64,000 nt of DNA from Lantana camara (GCA_037501455.1 CM074864.1:34250001-34314000); one strand, 5' to 3'; shown: positions 1 to 12,306, counted from the stretch's first letter. Program-made: numbers and translations. Notes: generated from the letters alone by a model not told the origin.

Positions 1-1622
1 TGCTTATGCATTGCCGTGCGTCATATATGGTTCATTTAGAGTCTTGAGTCTCACGAACACGTCTTGTGGTCTTTTGTACAGTTTGTCTTCAGGGTGGAGA
101 GCTTTTGATCGTTCCGGCACTTGGTGCTCGATCCTTGTTTCTTCACGGTTAAGGTGAGGGTGCTTTTCGTTTTAGCTATGTAACAAACCCTACAACCCTT
201 ATGTGAAAAGCTTTGGCCAAAACCTTATGATTATATATATATATATATATGGTTTTCAAATGAAGTATCGAGTAAATTCTTCTGAATTATACGTATGAGC
301 GTATATAAGCTTGAAAATGGTTTTGTAATGAGGCTATGCTCCAAACCGTGTGTCTTCATGCTAGCTATGGATTAGGATGACACGGAGAGGTACGTATATA
401 GCATATGCCGAATTACACGGTAAGGTATTTACGAATTATGTTATGTACTTATGAATTATGACATGTATTTATGAATTATGTTATGTACTTATGAATTGAT
501 ATGTTTTGGCGAGACACATTTATAACTTATTATTGAACGGGCCCCGGGACTTAGTATATGTGGCTAACCGAGGAAGCAAGGGCTGACGGGGATCTCATAT
601 ACTAGTCCCAACCAAACTACGGTGATACCGGCCCTCGCTAGGAGGTTTAGCGGGGAATGGGAGCTGAGTGCCCTTGGGGGAGTCATGAAACCCCATTGGC
701 CTATGATTGAGGTGGTCGGGTCTTACAAGCCCGTCTACCACCCGGAGGAAGAAGGTTGGTTAGGATTTACGCCTCTTCTTATGTATATGTTTTGATAGAA
801 TTATGCACCGTGCGGGAATGCCGGGACACGGATTGCCCAAACGCATATGTTTATGTTATGATTTATGGTCTGTGTGTATTATGATATATTGCCTGATCGC
901 CTAATCAATATATTACTGATATTTATGTACACTGTCGGAGTTTGGATGGAGGTTGTGCACGCTCACTCGCCGAGCCTTATATTTATGTATGATTTATGAA
1001 TGGAATGAATGTAATATGAATTAGTCGTAAAAGTCGAGCATTGTTTATCTATTTTCTTGTCCTTTTTGGGAACTAAATTCAAATAAAACCTTACTCGGGA
1101 TTTATGACTTGCATGTGCATGTTTTATATATATGTATCGCTCCTGCTCACTCAGTCTTCTAGAGACTGACCCCTCTCCCTCCCCACTCTTTTAGTGTGCA
1201 GGTTTGATCTTTGGAGTTTCGGGCTAGGCGGAGGTGTTTGAAGTCTTTAAGTGGTCGAGTTAGTTAGGAGAGTCCCTGCACTCATTTATGTATTGGAATT
1301 ATGTATGATTCATTCTATTATATCATGATCTTGAATATTTATATAATTGTTATTGAACTGACTTTACTGGGTTTTGCTATGATTTAAAAGAGGCCTGAAG
1401 AGCCCAAATTCTACTTATAGTTGGTATGATTGAACTTTGGCTTTGCTGCATTATATTTTGTGGATTGGTAATCATTGCAGGGTCTAGCTCCGCCTGGCTT
1501 AGGAAGGTTTTTATGTTTGTCTCCCGTTCGCTAGGGTTTGATACGGGTGCGGATTTACAATTTTGTTACTCGTGTTGAGCCTTAGTGCGGGGGTTGTGGT
1601 GCCTCACGTGCGGGGTGCTACA
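1..1622 (+). mobile_element. 3' part of a Gypsy-type LTR (left end outside window)
   Basis: The segment ends with the terminal signature shared by the other plus-strand LTRs here (a GCGGGGG-rich stretch, then GGGGTGCTACA at 1622). Its body resembles the LTRs at 16282-20234: around 280-430 and 18740-18890 both carry the stretch ending in CTCCAAACCGTGTGTCTTCATGCTAG-type sequence. A (TA)n tract lies near 230-250. It abuts a minus-strand gag at 1623 in the middle of a zinc knuckle, so it inserted into that gag. Whether it is a solo LTR or the 3' LTR of a longer element cannot be decided. No gene is seen. Confidence 0.8.
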
Positions 1623-2696
1623 CTCATCGCTCCCACAAAGTAAGCATAGACCCAAACGCCTCCTGCAGTTATCATAGATGTGTGTCCTCTGTCCACAGAA
1701 GGTACAATAAGGTCTCTCGGGTGGTGGTGGCAAAGCTGAAGCAACTGGAGCTCGAATCACTGGACCTGCTGGTCGGGGCTTCTTCCCTGGGCCCTGTGGA
1801 GCTGGTGGTGGAGAAGAATAAACCATCGGCCTCTTGCCTGAAGCAGAACCCAAGCCAGAACCCTTATACCCTGATCCGGCACCTCTGAACCCTGATCCAG
1901 AACCTCTGAATCCCGATCCTGACCCTGAGCCCGAACCTGAACCTGAACCTGAACGGTAGGTAGACCGCCTTGCATTCACTGAATCCTCAACCAATAGAGC
2001 CTTCTTGGTAGCCTTCACCCAGGTACTCGTGTTGACTGCCTCAATCGCTACCTGAATATCCGGTCTAAGGCCCTGAACAAACTGCATCGCCTTATGGAAA
2101 TCATCACTCGCTATATTAGGGGCATAGCGGGACAACCTCTCAAACTCGGCGATGTACTCTGAGACCGACCTGTTTCCTTGCTTCAACTCTGTAAATTCCT
2201 TCAATCTTCTAGTGCGAGAGGATGGAGGAATGAACTTGTTCTGAAATTCTCTAACAAACACTTCCCAGTTCACTTCCTCGCCTGCAGCATCTAACACAAT
2301 CCGGGCACTCTCCCACCACGAGTAGGCCTCACCCTGAATCAAAGAAATAGTACAACGGGCCTTCTCCTTGGACTCACACGGGATAAGCTCCCATATCCTC
2401 TCAATCTCTTTCAGCCACTACTCGGCCTGAATATCATTTCCTTTGTAAAATTTGGGAGGATGCTGGTTCTGAAACTCCCTGAAAGCAGCTGAAATCTGGC
2501 CTCCAGGCTGTGGTGGTGCAACTGGTGGTGGTGGTGGAACATAATCCCGAACTCTCTGATCAATAAGACCCACCACTGCGTTTATGAAGTCCTGTGGCTG
2601 AGCCTGAGGAGGTGGAGGTGGTGATCTCTCCCTGCGATGATGTCGATGATGTCGATGTCTAGGAGAACGATCACGGTGATGTCTATCGCGAGCCAT
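1623..2696 (-). pseudogene. gag: Gypsy gag, interrupted by a stop and cut by an LTR
   Basis: The minus-strand reading starts at ATG 2696 (MARDRHHRDR) with an Arg/His/Pro-rich N-terminus, followed by a retrotransposon gag (capsid) domain containing motifs such as GEAYSWWES, FIPPSSRTRRLKEF and FVQGLRPDI. A Ser-Gly repeat follows, then CCHC-type zinc knuckles (CTFCGQRTHIYDNC, then CLLCG). Gag packages the element RNA in cytoplasmic particles. One in-frame TAG at 2418-2420 breaks the frame; Q or W changed by a C-to-T transition would explain it. The second knuckle is severed at 1622/1623 by the LTR on the left, so the frame reads 18 codons into that LTR before stopping at 1566. Protease and pol are not in the window. 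The 5' LTR (2946-5511) and primer site (2926-2937) lie upstream in the same orientation. Confidence 0.88.
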
Positions 2697-2925
2697 CCTG
2701 AAATCAAGCCACTATTATGCATGTTCAATTAGTAATGCCAATGTGTGCAAATAATTCACAAATTGTACATAAATTCAGAAATTTAACAAGTCATCCCAAT
2801 TCAAATAAGTCAAGTAGGTTCACGTACCAAATAACAATGCAAGACTCTCAAATTGACAATTAGTTCCTATGCCGTGCGACCTAGACTCACAAGACACGAC
2901 ACTAGAGACCCGGTTTTGCAAACGG

Positions 2926-2937
2926 GCTCTGATACCA
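2926..2937 (-). promoter_or_regulatory. Primer-binding site for initiator tRNA-Met
   Basis: The minus strand reads TGGTATCAGAGC, the usual plant retrotransposon site complementary to the 3' end of initiator tRNA-Met. It lies 8 nt inside the LTR edge at 2946 and upstream of the gag start at 2696, which fixes the element's orientation. The leader between (2697-2925) shows no gene. Confidence 0.9.
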
Positions 2938-2945
2938 CCGTAGGA

Positions 2946-5511
2946 TGTAGCACCCAGAACGCCAGGCACCACATCCCCCGCACTATAGCTCCAATCCACA
3001 TATGAAATGGACAATCCATACATGAATCAAAGCGATAGCGAACGGGAGACAATAAAATGACTCAAGGCTAGGCGGGTACCCTCAATTTAAAACCGACCAA
3101 CAATCAAGTCAGAGTAATAAAGAGCGGAAGCAATAACATTCATTAGATACGTATAGGTACCATATTTATTTATTTACTTATAGGTACCATCATTCACACT
3201 ATTTATACATCATCGTCTCCCAATAATATAGATAACAAGGCGAGACACAAAATATCCCAAATAGCTATACATACAAAATGTGGGAATGAAGTGTGCTAGA
3301 CCCAAATTTAAAGACCACTAGACTCTAAATTCCCGCCTAGCACGCCCTGCAAAACACTGAAAAGTTGAGGTGTCAGTCCAACACAGACTGAGCGAGGGGT
3401 ATAAATAAATATAAGCGCACATACATGCAAGTTATAACCTCGGGTAATAATTTTGGAAAAACAATACAATCTAATAGGTTAAAAGAGCTACTATCGCCCG
3501 AGATTACAACTGATTCCATTTCAATTCAATCAATTCAATACAATCAATAGTGGCCCGGCGAGTGGGGCAATTCTCCAACCTTACACCGACTGTGTACAAT
3601 CAATCAATCAATTATTAGGTGATTAGGTGACCAAGCAATTCATTAATGTGCACAATTAGCAGTTTCAATAACGCCTTCTTCCTCCGGGTGATGGTGGGAT
3701 TGCAAGGCCCCACCATCCAATCAATCTGGGCAGAGGGTACATGAATCCCTAAGCCCGGAACTCCTTCCTCCCCTAATCTCCTAGAGGGTTCAGGGGTCAT
3801 CCCAGTTTGATGAGGATAGCTCTCGAGTTACCCGTCAGCCCATGCTTTCCCGGTTGGCTCGAGTCACTACCCTCGGGCCCACAGTGCAATACAATACTCG
3901 CCAAAACAATCAATCAATCAATCAATTTCTTTCAATAATTCGGTAAAACATTTGAAAACCAATCTCATTTGAAAACTATAAGTATAAATATAGGTTTTGG
4001 CTTAAAATTCACATAGGGTTGTACGGGTCCTATGTATCTAAAATTAAACCTCACCTGAACGACCCAAAATAAACCAAGGAAACAGCTCACGGGGCCTGCT
4101 CCTCGTCACCAGGAAGCTGGTCTGTGCAAGAAAGACAATTGTCCGTGAAACACGACTCAAAATGTACCAAATATGACGAACGGCGAAAATACAACGAAAC
4201 GACGGGAAAAATACAATGCACCATGAAAATATCACGTTTCAACATGTATGCGATCATATAACATCAATTAGGGGTCAAAGAAATGATTGGAGGATGATGA
4301 TGAAAATTTAATTTTATGCAGTAGCTTTTGCTCTGCATTCGCCGTGGGAACGGCAGTTCCGGCCTTCCCTTGAAAATGGGAAGGGCCGTTCCCATGGCTT
4401 GAAGAAAGCGCGCTAGCGTTTTTAAAATATAAAACGCGGTTTGGCTGGGAAGGGCCGTTCCGGCTCACAGGCCAAAGTGGGAACGGCCGTTCCCAGTCTC
4501 GCTGGCCTAATGTCTCAGCATCATGGGAACGGCCGCTCCAGTTTTGAACTGGGGCTGGGAATGGCCGTTCCCAGAATACGTGAGCTGAAGAAGAAGAAGA
4601 GCAGAACAGAGCAGCCATGGCAATCACAACAACAACCACAAAAATGGCTTCAAGCCAAGTTCAAATGCAAATATTAGATGCAATAAATATGCTAACATGC
4701 AAATATATCAACATCAAGTTATAAAAACACATATTTGCACATTAGATCATCAATAATCACTCATTTGAAACCCATATACTCCATCATGCTTCAAGTTCAT
4801 AAAACTCAAGATATATACATCAAACTTGAGCTTAATGACCACAAACATATTTCCAACACCCAATACACAAAATACTCAAGCCAATACAAAGCCCTATATA
4901 TCATACATATTCAATAAAATCAACCAATCTCCATAATTACCTCAAATGGAAGAAATGAAAGCTAAGATGATGAAGTGATGTTGATGATGCTTGTATGGTC
5001 ACAAATCCCACAAAATTGATGCTTGCAAGATGAAATCTTCACTCTTCAAAGTGAGGGTTTGATCGGTTGAAGGAAGGAAGAAAATGGAGCAAGATGATAT
5101 GTTTGTATGAAGAAAGAAGCAAATGGTACGTGATGTTGCTGCTATGAAACAAGAAGGAATGGCCAATTTGCAATTAAATCCCTTCATTTATTAAGTTATG
5201 CAGTAAGGTTCAACTCCCATTTTAAATGATCAATTAGGTCCAATGCAATTAAATCCCATATTCATGCAAATGAGCAATTAAGGACATAAAAGAAATAAAT
5301 CACATTCGGGAAAGTAATTCACATTGCAATCACGTTCACTTTACGAAAAATGTGATATGATATGAATTTTCAATAAAATGTCAAGAATATAATTTTATAA
5401 AATTATGTCATGATGGAAAAATGAATTAAATGATCAATTAATAATTAAATTACAACTCTCAAACGCACACGTGTCGTTCATACCTGAATTGCCGAAAGCT
5501 GGGGCGTTACA
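2946..5511 (-). mobile_element. 5' LTR of the minus-strand gag element
   Basis: On the minus strand it begins TGTAACGCCCC (5511) and ends GGGTGCTACA (2946), giving a 2566-bp LTR with TG...CA ends. The primer-binding site follows immediately. It is the same family as the solo LTR at 12307-14903: both share the terminal 100 bp and an array of GGGAACGGCCGTTCCC palindromes. It interrupts an older LTR fragment whose sequence resumes at 5512. The other half of the target-site duplication lies off the left end. Open frames inside it are short and show no protein similarity I recognise. Confidence 0.88.
4346..4572. repeat. Array of six GGGAACGGCCGTTCCC palindromes
   Basis: Six perfect or one-to-two-mismatch copies of the 16-bp palindrome occur at about 4346, 4378, 4447, 4479, 4525 and 4557. 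Spacing is irregular (32-69 bp) and the sequence between copies is unrelated. The array lies 0.94-1.17 kb from the LTR 5' end and is GC-rich within an AT-rich LTR. The same motif, again six times, occurs at the matching place in the LTR at 12307-14903. Confidence 0.9.
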
Positions 5512-6179
5512 TGTATGCATGTGAATATAAGCCCTATGAATACGTGTGATAATATTATATGCAATAGATTATGAATAGGCCTGATATGATTTATGTTCTA
5601 GAATCTAATTATGCTAGGATCTGATATGATAGGATTATGATTATGTTATGGTTAGAAATATGTTAGAATAGGAATATGCTCGGATGTGAGTATGCTAAGA
5701 ATCCGGTATGCTATGCATATGAATATGCTAGGATTATGATTATGTTAGAATTATGATTATGTTAGATATGATTATGCTAGGGTTATGGATATGATTATGA
5801 TTATGAATATGTTATGTTTATGCCTATGCTATGACTTTGATTATGATATGCCTCCGGATATTGATATTCACTTGGCCTTGGACCTTGTTACGCCTCGGCT
5901 TCTGGTAAGACTTTACCTTTGCTTATGCCTGGGGCTCGGTGGTTATGGGTAAGGGAGACTCGGGATGCCGGGTATTACTCCTATGCATGATCATCGTGAT
6001 GTGGGTAAGGGAGATCCGAGATGGATAATATCCCTGTGCACATTTCCCTGTTTGCTTGGAAAGTTTAAGTTGTGTGTGCAATTTCGTTATGTTAGTTTGC
6101 TATGTAATAGTTCGTGAAACGGGAGTGGATTCTTAATTACGTAAAATTTAGTTGTTTTGGCCTTCGGCCTAACTCTTTC
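5512..6179 (+). mobile_element. Fragment of an LTR related to 8785-12230
   Basis: From TGTGAATATAAGCCCTATGAA onward, this aligns by eye with 10985-11640 inside the 3' LTR at 8785-12230, including the run of TATGATTATG-type words and the GGTAAGGGAGA segments. It is probably what is left of the 5' LTR of the element whose gag remnant lies at 7853-8356. It is bounded at 5512 by the inserted LTR 2946-5511 and at 6180 by another LTR. No gene is seen. Confidence 0.72.
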
Positions 6180-7852
6180 TGTAACGCCCCGACGAGGGCA
6201 TCCCACGCCTATCCCGCGCTACGGGCCTAGCTTGTATATAGAATTGCTATCCATGTACCCGTCGGGACCGAAGCAAGCGGTGACAAACGGACAACCTAGC
6301 TAGGCTATATTAGACTCAAAAAGTGAGTAAACAAACACAAGCATGCGGAAGCTTAAATCAAAATATTACACGTGCATAGGTTCATTCGTTCAACAGTTAA
6401 GTGACAATCATGGTCCAGCACAAATTGCCCAAGGTACGGAATGTAAAATCAACCTAGTGACCAACACGGTCCAAACTAGCATAACAAACATCATACATAC
6501 TAAATCCATAAGTGTCAAAGTATGCCACAAGCATAACGAGTACAAACTACACTACTAGAACAAGACTCTCAACAAGGACCCCGCCTAGCTTGACTCCAAA
6601 ACGCGACCTGCGGACACGAAAGGTAAAGGAGGTCGCTCAAAAGGAACCGGTGAGGAGAAGTTTACACAAATAAATAGTATAAGGGGTTCCATGCATGCTC
6701 AAACAAATGTGTTCATGATCCAATTTATTTTCAAAATGAATGCAACTTATATAAAACGAATCATGAACCAAAGCACCAGCTCGACGAGTACGAGCACTCC
6801 ATCCTTACTTCCCAAACCAAATGAAATCAAATCAATCCATCCTTACACCGTTGATGTCGAGGGTGTACAACCCCCCAAGCATCGCAAAAGAACCATGGAA
6901 AAGTGGGTCCATGAAAATGACCTTCTCCCAAGCTTACCTTAACCCCGAACCCTCCTCGAAGTCTTAGCAAACTTGTCCAAAAATGGGTACTTCGTAAAGG
7001 TTTAACCGTCCGCCCTTGCGTTCCCGGTCTTACCACTTACTCCACCCCGAGCGCTATCAAAAGATCCAACCAAGCAAGCGTCCTTGCAAGGTATAACATA
7101 ACCTCGCTACACAACTCACACGTGCATAATATTCAAATGAAAGTTTCGGAAGCATTTTGGGTACTTATCCTATATACCAATTCAAGTTCTACTTGTAAAC
7201 CGTTTTCCATAGGCAAATATCCATAACACGAGCAAAGCTCACAAAACTCGGCTTATAAAGCCTACATATACGTTTTGAAAACGGGAGTTTAAATCATCAA
7301 ATATGATAGGCCATATATGTCCACCGTTTTGAAAACATCTTATATATATATAACTCCTCACCTTCACCAAGAACTTCGAAGGCCAACCACGAGCAACAAG
7401 CTACTCGACCGGAGACTCACCACCTAACAAGACAAACGTACTAACAAAGGTAAGACTCGACTCAACACCAAATAAGATGACGCACGGCTTGAAAGAATGC
7501 AAATATGTCCATGATGTGCAATGAATGTCCCAGGATGGCATAACTGAGCAATTATAATTAAATGAAGTCATACGAGTCATATAACAAGCTTTCAAGCCAT
7601 AAGACATGCAAATTTCAACATGTGAATCATACTTAGCATATTCTTACACATAATCGAAGCATGCAAGACATTATAATGCATATAAACATGATTCCAAGTC
7701 ATATATATCATATTAGGGGTGTAAGAAGTGTAAAGGAAGTGAAAACGAAGTAAATCGAACGAAATCACAAAAACTCAAATTTTTGACCCGAGAGCACCCA
7801 AACGGGCGTTTAGTGTTTGGGAAGGAAATGCAAACGGGTGTTTGGCCCCTGA
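6180..7852 (-). mobile_element. Truncated Gypsy-type LTR, reverse orientation
   Basis: The plus strand begins TGTAACGCCCCGACGAGGGC at 6180. Comparison with 26402-27181, which ends in the complementary CGGGGCGTCACA, shows this is the 3' end of an LTR lying on the minus strand. Similarity covers the GCCTAGCTTGACTC area, the GCTCGACGAGTACGAGCACTC area and the AACTCCTCACCTT area near 7345. The other end is missing: no GTTACA terminus is found, and at about 7850 the sequence passes directly into plus-strand gag. The break falls just after two copies of a CAAACGGGYGTTTG palindrome (7798-7846). Confidence 0.72.
7798..7846. repeat. Two CAAACGGGYGTTTG palindromes at an LTR break
   Basis: Two imperfect copies (CAAACGGGCGTTTA and CAAACGGGTGTTTG) lie about 30 bp apart at the truncated end of the LTR. 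Counted from the intact LTR terminus, the place corresponds to the palindrome arrays of the other LTRs. Confidence 0.6.
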
Positions 7853-8356
7853 GAGTCCCTCGATGCTATCAAGAAGCCCCGACTTCCAACTCCAGATCTG
7901 ATACCATCTCCACAGGCACCTATTCGATCCTCCTATTGCAAGAGACCAAATCACACGGAAGAGACCTGTAGGAAGAAACTGAGAGCCTGCTTTGGATGTG
8001 GGGAGATGGGACATAAGTTGAAATTTTGCCCGATAAACCCAAATCCGAGGCCCTTGAATATGATGGCTCCAAGATCCCCGGAACAAGCTCAAGCTAATGT
8101 AATTAAGGTCGATGGCAAAGTAAATGCCGAAGTTGATGTCGGGACTAATGCCATCGTCATGGTGCAAGGTACTATAAACATTCATAGCATCTCATCCCAT
8201 GCATTGTTTGATTTTGGGGCAACCCACCTTCTTGTTGTTGCCTACTTGTTCCTTTTGTGCGTATGCCTATTACTTACGTGTGACTCTCTCTCTCTCTCTC
8301 TCTCTTTCTTATTACTTGCGATTGTGATTGTTGTTGCTCATTGTCTTGAGGGATAA
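7853..8356 (+). pseudogene. gag-pr: Gypsy gag zinc knuckles and start of protease (remnant)
   Basis: The frame is open from 7853. It holds two CCHC knuckles, ending CKRPNHTEETC and CFGCGEMGHKLKFC, then a Pro-rich linker and the start of a retroviral-type aspartic protease (GTINIHSISSHALFDFGATH). The active-site triplet reads DFG where the right-hand element at 62817 has DPG. The same order of domains occurs in that element, so both belong to the Tekay/Del-like group. After GATHLL the frame leaves the protease and runs through a CT microsatellite (about 8285-8306) to a stop at 8356. The capsid part, the rest of the protease and all of pol are deleted. Confidence 0.8.
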
Positions 8357-8784
8357 CTTTAAGCGTACGGGTGATTTAGCTCTATGGTAAGTCGAGGGTC
8401 GTGATTCTATCGAGCTTCCAAGGTGATTCAACAACCGTGAGAAGGTGCGAGTGGTGGAATTCCGGTGACTACACCAATCGTGTAACTCTGAGCTCTTGAG
8501 TTAGCTTGAATGAATCAAACGGTGGGTGTTGAATCTCATTTAGACCCTCTCATCGTGCGAGATAAATCGAGCTGCTCCTAGCCGGAACCTAGTTGTGAAG
8601 GAGCCCTACATCAGCACTTGAAGAAATCAAACCCTTTGTGCTTGAAGACCTTTCTTGAGCTAACCCTCGTCGGGACATTATGAACCTCGAACTTTGGTGA
8701 ATACGAGAGAGTTGCTCACAGTTCTAACTCAAGCGGTCAGACTTAGAGGACCAGGTCCTTTTAGGGGGGGGGGGGGGGGGAGTT
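8357..8784 (+). other. Residual interior and polypurine tract with a run of 15 G
   Basis: No coding similarity is recognisable from 8357 to 8750. The last part (AGGACCAGGTCCTTTTA, then 15 consecutive G at 8766-8780, then AGTT) corresponds to the polypurine tract of the related elements (AGGTCCTTTTGAAGGAGGGA before 22474 and before the LTR at 60055). This tract primes plus-strand synthesis. Here the mixed A/G tract has become a pure G run. Confidence 0.7.
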
Positions 8785-11700
8785 TGTAACATCCTGACTC
8801 TTCGGCCTTCCAAGTATGACGTCACTAGTGTGCCAAGTGCGCATTTATTTAATTAAGTATGCAATTATATGAATTATTTGAATATTTGAATAATTATAAT
8901 AGGCCATATGTTTAAGTTTTTAAACATTTTCGAACTTTTTTAACTTGTTTTTAATTCGTTTAACTTTGTTTTCAACTCCGATTTCTATGAAAACTTGCTA
9001 CACATGAATTATTTGATTTATGAATGTGTTTATATGCTAGTTTCTAGTTTTAGAGTTTGTTTGTTAGGTTTTTAAAATCGTTTTATTTATTAGGGACTCG
9101 AGGGCCTAACTCGTTTTAGCGCACCTTGGATTTCGGAAGGCATAACTTGACCTCGGGGATTCGGATTCGGATTCTGAAAGTGGCGCCGGACTCGTAACGA
9201 AGATTAGGAGCAAAGGAACCTAGCCTTGTAATTTTTTAAGCCCGTTTGAACCTCTGAAACTTGCCCGAACAGTGAGCCTCGCGCAAAATTGCCACATTTT
9301 ACGGTTTTGCCCATAACTTTCTCATTTCTTGTCCAATTGGCCCCATTCTTGGACCCACATCTCCCTTAGTCACTCCTCTCTCACCCAGAACTCCCCCATT
9401 TTGGTACGCACTTAGAAAAAGAGGAGGGAGAGCTGCTGAAACTGAGACCCAAGGAGAAAGGAAATGTATACTATTCACTTTACCAATTTCATGCTCCATA
9501 CTCCATCATTCCGCCTCAAATTAGAAAGGTATTCATGAAATTGTTCTGCATATTTTCCTCTTTCTTTTAAGTGCTTATTTGCTAAATTTTATAGAGTATC
9601 AAGCATGTTATGGAGATATATGTGAATAATAAAGGTTTTGATAAATTCTTGAATCATATGTATATCTTGAGGTTATTTGTTGATTTGAAGCTAATTTGTT
9701 GATCTCTTCGACACCCTTATTGCATATAAGAACTTGAATTTCTTGGTAGGAGAGCATTCATGAAGTTTCCATTAATGAAGCTTTGAGTTTTCTTGGATAT
9801 ATATATGTATATATGTGGAGCTTTGCATTTCTTTTATTTGTCAGTTGCTGTGGGGTGATTTTATGCTAGTTTTAGTGTTGCTTTTTGGTGATTTTGCTAC
9901 TACCTTGGTATCTTATTTGTTGCTGCTACCATGGAGATGAAGAAACAGGGGATAGCAGCCATGTTTGTTGCGAGAAGATGAAGGAGAAAGGGGTGACACC
10001 CGTCATCCCGAATACACCAAAACAGGGACACCCGTTACCTTTACACCTTGAGCTGCTGCCTACTGTGACGGGGGTCACAACATTTGTGCTGTTCAGAAGT
10101 GACCCCCGTCTCTCCATGGATGAAAAACGAAGCTTGGTTGCTGGGAGTCTTGATGGGTGTCACTCCAAGAAGGCTTGGAGGGAATAACACCAGTCACCCT
10201 CTTATCCCTTGTGCCGTTGTGTTTTACATTGTTTTTGTTTAATTTATTCGCTTTGTAAATGTATTTCTTACTTCTCTTATGACTTAATTACATTGTTAAT
10301 ATGTTAAATAATGTGTTTTGATGTTGACTTTAATTTTAAGGCTTCATTTACTTGCCTGTTTTTGAATTATGACTTCATATGCTCTCATGTGACCTAAATG
10401 CTTCCTTATTTGAAATGCATGCATAAATGCCTTATTTAATCGTCTCATTTGGTACTTTCTTGACTCCTTCATGATATATATGAGTTGTTAACGTGTCAAA
10501 TGATATGTTATGAACATTGTGTTGAGCTTATGGATTTGTTTGACGTGTTATATGCACAATATGGACTCTTATGCTCTAAGTGCTACATGTGAGTGAACTC
10601 TTGGTCTCTTTTGCTTTCTTTACATAACACAAACTTGTATATACCTTCGATATGATGTAATTTGATGTGTTATGTGTTGTTCTATGAGTTGAATGTTTAA
10701 TATAAGTGTCGTTTAAGTGGTTAGGGGGTAATTGCTACCTTTTTGCCTAAGTGTTAAACGTTTGTGATTTTCACTTGCATCATTTGCATTCATATACATT
10801 TTCCGAGCGTTTATATGGTTCATTTTGAGTCTAAGTATGTCTTTGATGTTTGTCTTCTTCAGAGAAGTATCCCGTTGGTGACGAGGTCGCTCCATAGGCA
10901 TCGGTTTGTTCTCTTTTGCCCGGTTCGTCAGTGTAAGGTGAGGTTAGGTTATAGTTAAACCGTAATGAAACATGACCAATATGTATGAATGTGAATATAA
11001 GCCCTATGAATACATGTGATTATGCTATACGCTATAGATTATGAATAGGCTTGATATGATTTGTGTTCTAGAATCTGGTTATGCTAGGATCTGATATGAT
11101 AGGATTATGATTATGCTATGGGTATAAATATGTTAGAATAGGAATATGCTCGGATATGAGTATGCTAAGAATCTGGTATGGTATGCATATGAATACACTA
11201 GGATTATGATTATGTTAGAACTTTGATTATGTTAGATATAATTATGCTAGGGTTATGGATATGATTATGATTATGAATAAGGTATGTTTATGCCTATGCT
11301 ATTAATTTGATTATGATATGCCTCTGGATATAGATATACACTTGGTCTTAGACCTTGTTATGCCTCGGGTTCTGGTAAGACTTTGCCTTTGCTTATTCCT
11401 GGTGCTCGGTGGTTATGGGTAAGAGAGACTTGGGACGCGAGTATTACTCCTGTGCATGATCATTGTATGTAGGTAAGGGAGTTCTAAGATGGATAATATC
11501 CCTGTGCACATTTCCCCATTTTCTTGGAAAGTTTGAGTTGTGTGTGCATTTTCGTTATGTTAGTTTGTTATGTAATAGTTCGTGAAATGGGAGTGGATTC
11601 TTAATTACGTAAAATTTAGTTGTTTTGGCCTTCGACCTAACTCTTTTACTCCTATATCTAGTATCACGTGTGAAAATATTTTAGAATGTAAAAATCACGC

Positions 11701-12230
11701 CCCGGTTCATGAACTCCCCTCTTTAATATGTGATGTGCTCCGTATACATATGTACGCGTGCGTGTGTAGCCCCTCGCTCAGTCAGTGTGACTGACCCCTC
11801 CCTCTTTATGTTTTTTAGTTTGCAGGTTCCGGTCCGTTGGTTCGAGCTAGGCGGTTTGTTGTCTTTTGAGTCCTTGGTGGTTTTAATCGGGTCTGCATTC
11901 GGTCTAGAGCATGCTCTGCATTGTATACTTTAATATTTTGTAATTCGAATTATGTATTTGTAAGCTTTTGGCCGTGGAGGCAAGTTTGTATTTAATTTTT
12001 TCCCGTTCTATATAACTTCACAATATGCTTATGTTTGTTTCGTTAATGCTTTCGCTCTTATATGTTTATGTTTTGCGCGTTCTGTTTGAGGGTTTAGACC
12101 GCCTAGCTTAGGAGGGTCTTTTGTTTGTCACCCATTCGCTAGTGCTTGGTGCGTGTGCGGATTCTCCATTTCGTTACACGTATCGGGCTCTGGTGCGGGG
12201 GATGTGGCGCTTTACTCTCGGGGTGCTGCA
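8785..12230 (+). mobile_element. 3' LTR (3.4 kb) of a Gypsy element
   Basis: It starts TGTAACATCC directly after the polypurine tract and ends GGGTGCTGCA, one base different from the GGTGCTACA of relatives. The CCGCCTAGCTTAGGAGG and TTTGTCACCCATTCGCTA segments near the end are shared with the other LTRs. It carries a repeated GTGAC-CCCGTC region at 9988-10198. It adjoins a Copia LTR relic at 12231, so it probably inserted into that relic. The left target-site copy is lost. No gene is found; the short frames around 9885-10187 are translations of the repeat region. Confidence 0.82.
9988..10198. repeat. Degenerate GTGAC(A/C)CCCGTC repeat cluster
   Basis: At least five related words occur on both strands (GTGACACCCGTCA, GGACACCCGTTA, TGACGGGGGTCAC, GTGACCCCCGTC, GGGTGTCAC), about 1.2-1.4 kb from the LTR start. 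They look like halves of an inverted repeat scattered at irregular spacing. This is weaker than the perfect palindromes in the other LTRs, but in a comparable position. Confidence 0.55.
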
Positions 12231-12306
12231 CACATAACACGCAATTGCACATAAAAAAGTGTTATCCTATGATCAAATCATAAGTCTATTATTCAAAGAT
12301 TGTCTG
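12231..12306 (-). mobile_element. Copia LTR relic, left part
   Basis: Read on the minus strand together with 14904-14972, this matches the first ~140 bp of the Copia LTR at 44309 and 51975 (shared words include TTAGGAATA, CCCTAGAAAG, GGGACTTTTCTTATATCA and ACAATCTTTGAATAAT, with differences). The relic was split by the solo LTR 12307-14903. It begins at 14972 (minus strand) and is lost beyond 12231, where the 3.4-kb LTR begins. Confidence 0.75.

Noticed and set aside
1757..1975. Gln/Val-rich minus-strand frame in gag
   Set aside because: It is a shifted reading of the Ser-Gly repeat of gag.
8280..8345. Hydrophobic Leu/Ser stretch that could look like a membrane segment
   Set aside because: It is a CT microsatellite read in frame after the broken protease.
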